Below, piece by piece: positions 19,033-27,300 of a DNA stretch of 64,000 nt. The stretch covers positions 193,501 to 257,500 of the forward strand of contig CAUYUJ010016297.1 of assembly GCA_963575745.1 (NCBI GenBank), written 5' to 3'. The position numbers and the translations under genes are program-made. Numbering within the stretch: position 1 is the first letter of the stretch; every line of letters starts with the position of its first letter. Under the pieces are notes generated by a model. That model saw only the letters and a list, made by a program, of their open reading frames with translations, was not told the DNA's origin and ran no database searches. The stretch is from Prorocentrum cordatum (Eukaryota > Sar > Dinophyceae > Prorocentrales > Prorocentraceae).

Positions 19033-20367
19033 TTATAAAAGGACGCATGCCTGAATATCCCAGTACCTCACAAAGATTGGGTGCGCCAGCACCACCCAGT
19101 ACAGCAAGTCCTCAACGAATTCCCATTTCCAATCTAAGAAGGATTGCTTGATTTTGTTCACGGTGTCTATCTCTATCTTCGGAGCGCCTCTCATGCATCG
19201 GCCAACGAAACGAGTTCGGTATTCTGATTTGCCAAGCAAGCCCAATAGAGTATTGAGCGCAGCCTTCCAGTCATCGTACTCGGGCTGCTTCACCACAGAC
19301 TCCTTCAACGCATTGAAAAATATGTGTTTGTGTCCGATGTGCTCAATTGCGTCTGGAAGGAACTGCACGTCCCGGGAGGCAGGATCATTAAACGATATCT
19401 CTCCTGATTCTATCTTGTTGATCGCATCGAGGAGGCTTCCGTTCTCAGAATACAGGAGCGGCGCTGTGCATATCTTTCGTTCGGTACCCTGATCGGAGAG
19501 AAAACCAGAAACTTGGCACCTCCACTCTGGGAAGAGATCGCCGAGTGCCGCTGCGAACATTAACTTGCAAGTTTTGTTGACGGTTGCTGAGTCCCTGCTG
19601 CCCAGACAACTGACTGGTAGCATCCGCCGCTCCCACCGAAAACCGCCACGCGGGTCGTCGCGCTTGAGGGGCTCCATCAAGTCCCGCTCCATGACAACCT
19701 CGTGGGCCATGAAGTAGTCGTAGCCTCCTTGGGGGCTGCTGTCGATGGTAATGGATCGAGAGATGCGCACGTCACGCCCTTTCTCAAGTAGCTTCCTCCT
19801 CCACAGCATCAAGATAACATCTGATCGAACGAAGTTTCTGGCAGTAGTAACCCTGTGTGGAACGCGCATCGCTCCCTCATCGATCTCCTTGGCGATCGTA
19901 TCGGCCGCGGGACGGCCGAGGAGTGCCCTGGCACAGATCTTAAAAGCATCCTTGGCACGATCAGGGTTTCGAAGCAGGCGATGAAGTTGCATGCAAGCGA
20001 TCATCGTGTCCACTGTATACTTCCCCCTGTCAGTCATGTACGATGCTTCGTCATCCTCATCATCATCCTCAACGGCTGGGGCGGCCTCTCCCTGGAGGCT
20101 TGCCTCCTCCTGCTCTGGCAACTCAGCTGCAACATCACCAGCGGCGCTCCCTGGTCCGAGACCTTCGGCAAGCCTGTGCTCTAGGTGAGCACCCGCCTTC
20201 GCAGGGCACTGCCTGTTGCACCCCGCAGCGCATATCCCTTGCCCCATGTCAGGAGCTCGCTTGATGCACTGGGGATCGTGCCCGAAAGGATTGCTCAGAT
20301 TTTCGCTCGAAGATTCCAGGCTGCATCCACGTGCGTACGAGGCCGCACGGCTATGGGGGTGGAACAC
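19033..20367 (-). CDS. Exon with putative DDE-like (RNase H-fold) region, uncharacterised family
   Basis: A 444-residue ORF whose first 70-odd residues are weak. It includes an acidic EDDDEDDEASY linker, helical sequence (DTMIACMQLHRLLRNPDRAK), then SRSITIDSSPQGGYDYF, and about 90 residues later VSGFLSDQGTERKIC. After another 80 residues comes HIGHKHIFFNALKESVVK and finally FLDWKWEFVEDLLYWVVLAH. A first Asp on a hydrophobic strand and a second Asp on a later strand is the layout expected of DDE transposases, but the third acidic residue cannot be assigned with confidence. I recall similar SD(Q/R)GTE-containing hypothetical proteins in dinoflagellates. Function is inference only. Confidence 0.45.
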   Translation of the reverse strand: MFHPHSRAASYARGCSLESSSENLSNPFGHDPQCIKRAPDMGQGICAAGCNRQCPAKAGAHLEHRLAEGLGPGSAAGDVAAELPEQEEASLQGEAAPAVEDDDEDDEASYMTDRGKYTVDTMIACMQLHRLLRNPDRAKDAFKICARALLGRPAADTIAKEIDEGAMRVPHRVTTARNFVRSDVILMLWRRKLLEKGRDVRISRSITIDSSPQGGYDYFMAHEVVMERDLMEPLKRDDPRGGFRWERRMLPVSCLGSRDSATVNKTCKLMFAAALGDLFPEWRCQVSGFLSDQGTERKICTAPLLYSENGSLLDAINKIESGEISFNDPASRDVQFLPDAIEHIGHKHIFFNALKESVVKQPEYDDWKAALNTLLGLLGKSEYRTRFVGRCMRGAPKIEIDTVNKIKQSFLDWKWEFVEDLLYWVVLAHPIFVRYWDIQACVLL

Positions 20368-20434
20368 CGGGCCCCAGGGACTAGAAAACTATGGGGCTAT
20401 GCGCGGTAGCGGGGTGCAAGAGGGGTGCCCATCC

Positions 20435-21124
20435 CTAGCAGTTCGCCAGTGGAATGCTGGCCTGCAGCCCCAAGAATCTCACGTGGAACTCTGGCGCGAC
20501 GATGACGGCACCAGCAACCAGTTCGCGGGGAAGAACAGTGTGAGGCAATATCCACAGACGTCCCAAGCCCGCCCTAGCGCTGACGCCCTCCCCCGGCGAC
20601 GACAATAGCTCGTGGACAGTTTGGCCAAGCATGTGCCCAGCAGGGTCTGGTGTGGCCATTACGCCAGTAAGTGCATGCCAAACGTGCCCAGAGATCTTCT
20701 GCACTCCAAGAATGTTCTGGCCATCGCGGATGAACCCATTCAGCGCATCTCCTGAAAGAGTTAGTGGCGGATTCAACATAAAAACATCACGCAGTTCGAT
20801 AGCAATGTATTTCCGAGCGTTGGCAGAAGCTTTGGCATGAGGCTTGGTCCCACAAACCGAAAACCACGATTGCCAAGCTCCTTGCTGACGTTGTTCTTCC
20901 TCCGTGGTGCCAACTGGCCTCGCTGGGCACAACGCCACGACGGCCTGGACAATGCGATCGCACTTGCGAGAAAAAGTCGGGTCGAAACGGTTAACGCCAT
21001 CGTCAGGCTTCAGCGACACAAGCAAAATGTGGCCGTGCTTACGGCGCCGATCGGGGCGGCGAGGGGGGCCTCCACTGGGAGCGGCCCCGCTGCCGATCTG
21101 CGGTCTGACCGCAGGAGGAAGCAT
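20435..21124 (-). CDS. First exon of the multi-exon gene, starts just after a spliced-leader relic
   Basis: A 229-residue ORF beginning MLPPAVRPQIGSGAAPSGGP at the first ATG, one base after the relic leader. It reads GHILLVSLKPDDGVNRFDPT, FSRKCDRIVQAVVALCPARP, ARKYIAIELRDVFMLNPPLT, and HVWHALTGVMATPDPAGHML. Composition is balanced and non-repetitive. The final residues (after about APEFHV) may be intronic, because good GT donors (GAGTTCC, CACGTGAG) lie there and the next exon is in another frame. Unknown function. Confidence 0.45.
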   Translation of the reverse strand: MLPPAVRPQIGSGAAPSGGPPRRPDRRRKHGHILLVSLKPDDGVNRFDPTFSRKCDRIVQAVVALCPARPVGTTEEEQRQQGAWQSWFSVCGTKPHAKASANARKYIAIELRDVFMLNPPLTLSGDALNGFIRDGQNILGVQKISGHVWHALTGVMATPDPAGHMLGQTVHELLSSPGEGVSARAGLGRLWILPHTVLPRELVAGAVIVAPEFHVRFLGLQASIPLANC

Positions 21125-21125
21125 G

Positions 21126-21147
21126 CTTGCGCCAAAATGGCTGAGGC
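21126..21147 (-). other. Relic dinoflagellate spliced leader
   Basis: On the minus strand, 19 of 22 positions match the DinoSL consensus, counting the degenerate first base, including the core AGCCATTTTGGC. It ends in CAAG directly followed by C and the ATG of the downstream ORF. It is not an SL RNA gene because the GT donor that should follow CAAG is missing. Relic leaders mark genes that passed through trans-spliced mRNA and reverse transcription (Slamovits and Keeling). Confidence 0.7.
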
Positions 21148-21998
21148 CCCGAGGAACGGCCAGGTCAGGGTGGAGGGCGGAGGGATAGAAAAGTCCGCTG
21201 ACCCCATTCGGGGCTTCAAGGCTCGCGGTCCAGCTCCTGAGCAGGTCGTTTTTTATCTTTATTGCAAGGTCATGGGCCCCTGCCCCCGATATGCTTACGG
21301 GTCGTCGTGGGCAACTTAAAAAAAAACATTGTCGGCGTCATCCCCTGGAACAAACGTTGGAAGATCACTGCGATGATCTGAAATGTTTGCACAGTGCCTT
21401 TTGCCCCTGCCCGATGCGCCTCAAACGCGACAGCGCAGCGGGGGGCGGTTATCGCAGCCCCCCCCTTAACGTCAGAATTGAAGCGAACGAAAGCGCGCCC
21501 ATCGTGCGGTGCTAAAGCTCGGTTAACGTATACGTGTTCGGCCGTGTTCATATTTTACACCAGATTTTGCGACCGTGCGAACGACGGATGGGGGCGGATC
21601 AGGCGACCCTAGGTTTTGGATTAGTTAGCAGGTTTCAATGGGGGTCATCCAACGTGCACGCGTTTAACCTTTGGTTTGGTGGATGTGTCTTGGTGTTTAA
21701 ATTGCGCCGCACTTGAAGCTGCAAGGATATGGACGGGGTGTGAAGTCCACGTGCCCTTTCGGACGGTGTGTGGCCACCATCGATCATGCATTTTTTGAAA
21801 ATTCAACATATTGTAACGCTTGTTTGGGGGGGAGAAATTTCGAACCATTCCAAGTTTTGCCCACCGATGTTTGTCGGATTGTGGTCAGAAGTGGCTAAGT
21901 ACTTCGAATCAAGTTCTGTTTCGTTAGCCTGCCTGCGAACTTGCGATTTCGTCTTGCTGCCACCCCCGCTCTGGTGCCGTTTTGGCACGCGCAAAAAA
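21148..21998. other. Intergenic interval
   Basis: No gene recognised. GC falls at about 21490-21960 compared with the surroundings. Short A and C runs are present; no repeats found. Confidence 0.4.
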
Positions 21999-22670
21999 TT
22001 AGAGTCGACCTTCCGATGCCACCAATCTAACGGCGGCCCGTCTGCGCCGCGCCGTCGATCCTCGACTTCTCCTCGACTTTGAGCGGACGCAGGGTCTAGT
22101 CGTGCACTCCCTTATTCCACTGTCTGAACTGAGCCCAGCCTGGCCAGCTGGGGGGGTCGCTGAAATCTCCGCGGCCCCAGCCGCCCTCGCGCCAGGAGCC
22201 GCCCCAGCTGCCTCCGCGGCTGCTGGATCCCAGGCGCCCGAGTCGCCCCAGCCGGCCTCGCTGCGACTGGCCCGCCAGTCGCTGCCGCGCCAGCCGGAGC
22301 TGCCCCAGCCGTCGTCGTTGCCCCAGCCCTGGCGTCCCTGGTCTCCTCCGGCTGCCTCGTCCTCGGTGGCGCGCTTGTCGCCGCGCTCGCTTTTCCAGGG
22401 ATCTTGCTGGGCCGACTGCCATGGGTCAGTTGTCGAATCTGCCTTGATGTCTGCACTGCTTCCCGGCGTTCGAGCCTTAGATCCAATAGTCTCGGAGACT
22501 ATGCTCTGCGCAAGTGGGGCCACTTGCTCCCGGATCATCTCCCGAAGCTCGCTCGCCGAGATGTTGCCAACTGCGCCACCCTGCGATCCGCTCGAGGCTG
22601 CGCTGCCTTGAGCTGCTGGTGGCCCGCTGCCAGCTGCATACTCACATTCATCCTTCCCGCCATCGGGCAT
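21999..22670 (-). pseudogene. Gag-like N-terminal fragment of a retroelement
   Basis: From the Met at 22670 (MPDGGKDECEYAAGSGPPAA) the ORF runs 223 residues. It has a helical segment (ISASELREMIREQVAPLAQS) followed by DPWQSAQQDPWKSERGDKR and a Trp/Gly-rich run with repeated GWGxSxW. Repeated DPW and tryptophan-rich low complexity are features I associate with the N-terminal part of copia-type Gag proteins of dinoflagellates. The fold-bearing capsid region is absent, so this is a truncated copy. It lies downstream of a second relic leader. Confidence 0.4.
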
Positions 22671-22845
22671 TGCACCTGCCGTGGACCACGCTGCTCGTCG
22701 GTGCGAGCGCGGCCGGGGCGGGAGGCACGCGAGCGCTGGAGCAGCCGACCACCCCGGGCCCGCTCTCCCTCGCGCCTCTGGCCGCCCGCCGGGACCGCGC
22801 TCGGCTACCAACTGTGGCAGTCGGAGGAGAAACAGATGTTTATCC

Positions 22846-22867
22846 CTTGAGCCACATTGGTTACGTA
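22846..22867 (-). other. Second, more diverged spliced-leader relic
   Basis: On the minus strand 18 of 22 positions match the DinoSL, with the end GTGGCTCAAG intact. The following base is G then GATAAAC, so no GT donor follows. It is 176 bases upstream of the Met of the gag-like fragment and in the same orientation. Confidence 0.5.
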
Positions 22868-22979
22868 ACACAAAATCCACTAGCTGAACCTATTCGTGAA
22901 ATTCTGGACCCCTGTCACAGATTGGAGCTCCAGTGCTCCTCGTGTTCCGAAGGGTCCCTGGCACGAGCAACCAAAAAGT

Positions 22980-23600
22980 CTTAAAACCACTCACACCTTT
23001 CGTGCGTGTCCTGCTCATGAACACAGACTGGGACTGGAGAGCCTTCGCCTGCAGGAGCCAGGAGGGACCCTACGGAGTCCACTGTAGCAGTAGCTACGGC
23101 ATTACGAAGACTGCTGGGACAGGCCTCCTTTGAGGCCGCTCTAAGACGCCCGTCGGCCAGTTGACCCCGGAGGGCCACGTGCAGCCCGCGCCCGCGGGAG
23201 CAGTGGCCGGCCCCAGGAGTGGCCTGCAAGAGGCCAGCCAAGGCAGGCAGACGGAGCAGAACAGTGGCAGCGGGGGCTCGGCCAACGGTGGAAGGGGCAG
23301 GTCTCGGGGCCTCACTGGAGGCAGAAGGAGCTGACCAGATAGCCCGCATGGGGCTCCTCTGGCCCACGTTGTCGACGCTGGGTGCTCTGGCCAGCGCGAC
23401 GTGCCAGCTCGAGGGTGCTCTGCCACGAGACGCGCCAGTGCAAAGCACAACCGCAATCCTAGTCTGACCTGGTCGGACTGTCCCTGGGCGGTGCTAGGCA
23501 TGCCCCGCATGTGCTTCGCAGAGCGCAACGGGGGATGGCCACCTTTGTGCCATCTGGAAACGGACCACGTCTCACATGGCGGCCCTCCCCCTGAGTTCAC
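22980..23600 (-). pseudogene. Second methyltransferase-like fragment, frameshifted
   Basis: The minus frame from 23600 reads GGGPPCETWSVSRWHKGGHP, then PLRSAKHMRGMPSTAQGQSD and RLGLRLCFALARLVAEHP, with SRWPEHPA. PPC followed by ETWS and later EHPA is the pattern of a divergent C5-MTase-like family in dinoflagellates (motif IV and motif VI). The remainder continues in another frame (SVDNVGQRSPMRAIWSAPSA, then LRAASKEACPSSLRNAVA), where a KEYP-like block would close the fold. The domain start (motif I) lies upstream in sequence not recognised. Confidence 0.4.
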
Positions 23601-23894
23601 AACTCTGTGACATCTGATGTGCTCGGTCCATGCTCGGCATCAGTTCGGGCATGTCCCCCTACAGGCGGATCTTGGACGAAAAATCGAAAATACCCCAAAA
23701 CAGATAATTCAATGCGTGGAGATCCCCATATGTGCATCTATTCGCATGGACCTGTCCGCCGTGAGTGTGTAAGCGCAAGAGTTTTCGAATATAAGCGGGT
23801 TTGAGTTGTGACGGCCTGGTCATGAGTCTAACTACGAATGAATTGGAGTTGTGAATGAGTCTCAACAGTACGAGCGCGTCTCTGCGCATGAGCC

Positions 23895-24060
23895 TGCGGT
23901 CTCCTGGGGCATCCTGAAACCTCCTGGGGCTTCCTGGGGCATCCAGGAGCCTCTTGGGGCCTCCTGGGGCCTCTTGGGGCTTCGAGTGGCCTCCTGAGGC
24001 CTCCTGGAGCCTCGCGCGGCATCCTGGGGCCTCCTGGAGTCTCCTGGGACCTCCTAGGGA
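23895..24060. repeat. 10-bp minisatellite, left block
   Basis: About 16 copies of a 10-base unit close to TCCTGGGGCC on the plus strand, with variants such as TCTTGGGGCC and TCCTGGAGCC. Confidence 0.9.
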
Positions 24061-24130
24061 GGATTCGCGCCCCAGAAGAGGCCCAATATATAGGAACAGA
24101 CGTACATAAAATATTGCGGATCGGAGCCGC
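24061..24130. repeat. Partial 53-bp minisatellite unit left of the LINE
   Basis: Contains GGATTCGCGCCCCAG and, from 24090, ATAGGAACAGACGTACATAA, matching the units at 30561-30757. The unit is broken at 24130 by the LINE 3' end. Confidence 0.8.
24118..24130. repeat. Target-site duplication, left copy (LINE 3' side)
   Basis: GGATCGGAGCCGC. Matches 30532-30544 (GGATTGGAGCCGC) at 12 of 13 positions and abuts the oligo(A) tail of the minus-strand LINE. Confidence 0.8.
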
Positions 24131-24137
24131 TTTTTTT
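24131..24137 (-). other. Oligo(A) tail of the LINE
   Basis: Seven T on the plus strand, A7 in the LINE sense, exactly between the 3' UTR and the target-site duplication. Confidence 0.75.
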
Positions 24138-24175
24138 AATGACAAGGCAGCCCGTGCAGCACGAACCGATCCTGC

Positions 24176-24326
24176 CGCCAAAATGGCGAGCCGCAAAATG
24201 CGGCGAAGAGGCCCGCAAACAGCGGCCTCCGAAAGCAGCGCGCACGCCGCGCTGCATGGGCATGCGCCGTCAGGCGAGGCAGCCGCACGAGCCACCATCC
24301 ACCCCGTGCCGAGCCTGAACAGGCTC
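24176..24326 (-). other. Hairpins in the LINE 3' UTR
   Basis: Three perfect inverted repeats: CGCCAAAATGGCG (24176-24188), GCCGCAAAATGCGGC (24190-24204) and GAGCCTGAACAGGCTC (24311-24326). Some LINEs rely on a 3' stem-loop for recognition by their RT; that role is inferred here. Confidence 0.6.
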
Positions 24327-24350
24327 AGACCACCGAAGGCACTCCCCAAC

Positions 24351-27300
24351 TCAATCACTTAGGCGCTTGCCCGTCTTTGGGTCCAAGCCCGCCCTGATGT
24401 TAGCGACCTCCAGGTTGCGCAGGCGCAGCGCATTGCCTGAGGCTGCGACGCACGTCTTGCCGAGCGTCCTGTGCTTGCCATTGATCTCCTTGGCGTACGC
24501 CTTGCAGCGCGTGCAGATCCTGAAGCCGTTGATGCTGAGGAGCGCATGGCCCACTCCTTCGGCTTCCTGGGTGCCTGATCCCCCAGGCTCGCCCACCTCC
24601 ATGGCGTCCTGGGCGACCGCGGGGCCCGCGTCCGCCCGGCCGCCAGCGGGGCCCGCGCGCAGGGCGCCCTGAGCCTCGCGAGCTGCGCGGGCGGCTGCCA
24701 CCGCACGCATGAGAGCAGCTCCAGGCGAGAGGTCCTGGCCGCTGCTGCTGCTGCTGCTGCCCCCGCCAGCCGCTGACGCCACTGCTGGCTGCTCGCGTGC
24801 GGCGCGGGCGGCGCCCACTGCGTGCATGAGGGCGGCGCCAGGCGAGAGGTCCTGGCCGCTGCAACTGCTGCTGCCTCCGCCTGCCGCTGCTGCCTCAGCT
24901 GGAGGCTCTCGAGCGGCAGCGACGGGGCTCGGCGCCATCTGCTGGGCCTCTGGCTCGGAGGACACCACAATCTCGTCGTCCTGCGTGCTCTGGGCCTCCT
25001 GCTCAAGCCTGTGCGCCGCTGCCAGCGCCACCGCCACCGCGCCTGCAGACGCCAGGGCCGAAGCAGCTGGCTTGCGCCTCGCGCCGCTTGCCACGGGCGC
25101 GAACGGCTTGCCAACGCATGGGTCCTTGAGCAGCCTCTTGATGCTGAGGTCGGTGTAGGCCGTCTTGAGGCAGGCCCTGCAGTGCACACCGTCGCCAGCC
25201 ACCTTGACCACGTCGTGCCTGGTGACGCTGAGAGGCGGCCCTTTGTGAATAGGCTTGCAGTTCGGGTCGATGTCCAGCTTCAGGTCAGCCGCCTCACACC
25301 CAGCGCGCGCGACCCAGTGCGCGACCCCGTCCAGCGTGAGAGACCGCCGTTGCCAGGCTTCACGCAGCTCGAGTGGTGCCCTCACTGCGGCAGCGACTGC
25401 CTTTGCAGCACGGTCGGCCTCCCAGTTGCCACGCCTGTCGCGGGCCGTGATGTCTCCTTTCTGAACCATGGCCTCAGAGGCATGCGCCTTCACCTTCTGA
25501 ATCGTAAGCCCCTGGGGCCCAATGCCGCCGAAGTCGTCAAGCGCCGCCCAGACTCGCCTCCAGATGCACCCCCAGGCAGAAGTCGCCTTGGTGGTGCTGG
25601 CTTCGCCCCTCGCCGTCAAGCCTTTTGTCGCATACGTGGCGTCGAAGGCCGCGGTGATCGGGGGCAGGCTGTGGCGGAGGAGCACCAGACACCCCAAGAG
25701 CTCGGCCCCGTCGATGGACTGCAAAGGCCCAGGCAAGGGAGTGCCTAGCGCCTTAACGGCCGCCTCAGGTCCAGGGTCCCAGTCGTCACCGCCGTCGGGC
25801 AGCTGCACCATTCCGCGAGCCCCCACCGCCAGCGATGTCCCAGCGTCGTAGACCGCTCCGTCGGAGTAGACCGTGGTGTTGGAAAACGGGAAGCCGTCGC
25901 CGCCCTTGAGCCACTGCACGTGCGCGAGGAGGTCGTCTCCAGGCGGGCGCCACTCGTGTAGGGGCTCGGGCAGGACCAGCCTCTCCAGGAGCGTAGTGAT
26001 GGTCACGCTGGTGCTGAAGGGGACGAGCTTGCTGATCTCGGCTGGCAGCGTCAAACTCAACCAGCTGTCCTGGCAGGCGGTGTGCCTGTGCCAGAGAGTG
26101 CCAGGCTGCTCTGGGTGCAGCTGGCAATGCGGCGTGTGCGAGAGCCGCGGAGCACCGTGGTACCTCCTGCTGTTCGGCCACTGCCCGAGGACGAAGACCG
26201 AACGCGCGTATCCTCGCTGGCTGCAGTTGAGAGGCTCCCAGCCTTTGGCCAGGCTGGAGCTTCCAACACCCTTGGCAAACCACCGCCACATCTGCGAGAC
26301 GAAGATGCCACTGCGAACATCAGCGTGCGTGCCGTCTGCCAAGAGCTTCATCTGCCACGCCTTCACGTCCATCGTGATGCACTGCTTGGCATACCACGGG
26401 GAGACCTCCAGTAGGTTGATGATCGTACCATTCGGCCTGACGATGCAATCGAGCGCCCAAGGGTCGTAGCCGATCCTCCTCAGGGGCATGACCACTGCGC
26501 CAAGCGGCCCGCGTACGTCTGCCCAGCAAGTAGTTGACCTCGCTGCCCACTCGAAAGCGGGCATGAGCTGCCCCAGCGGCACCCACTTCTCCCACACAGC
26601 GCGCGCCAGCGTGAAGCAGGGCGCCAGCGTAGCTGCAAAGAGAGGGTCGATGGTGGGAGAGCCCCCCACCAGCAAGCACGCCGTGAGCGACTTCCCATGG
26701 GGATTCGGCTCAATGGCGTGCCGCACAATGCTACGCGCCTGCTGCAGCTCCGTATTGTTGAGCCCCGTGCAGTTGATCCCGTAGAAGAGACTGGGAGCCA
26801 GCCCAGTCGATACGATCTTAGCCGCTGTGGCCCTTCCTCTGCGTAGACCCAGGAGCCGTCGGATCCGAGGAAGGCGGAGTCTGTTCTGCGTGATGCGGTG
26901 CCGCCTGACGACGCTGGACCGCCTGCCGCCCTCAGTGTAGTCGATGCCGAGGTTGCGCACTTCTCTGACACCGATGGCCCCAGTGGTCGAGCCCAGGTGC
27001 CTCTGGAGAGTGGCCCTAAGGCCTCTGCTGCTGGCCAGCACGCGCGACTTCTTGGCGGCAATGGACAGGTGCACCTTCGCCAACCCCTTCGCCACTGCCT
27101 TCGCGGCCATGGTGAGGTCCTTGGCCACTCGCTTCAGGCCACCCCAGCGCTGCAGCACCACGTCGTCGACCACGACCGCAGGTACCACCGTGGGGCAGGC
27201 CGCCTTCATCTCGTCGAGCGGCGTCAGAAGCATGACCTTCATGAACGTGGTGGCAAATGCATCCCCAGCCAACACCGTCTGCGTTACCACAAGCTCGTTA

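Noticed and set aside
24174-24190. GCCAAAATGGC core of the spliced leader in the LINE 3' UTR
   Set aside because: Only the palindromic core is shared; it is one arm pair of a local hairpin, not a leader.
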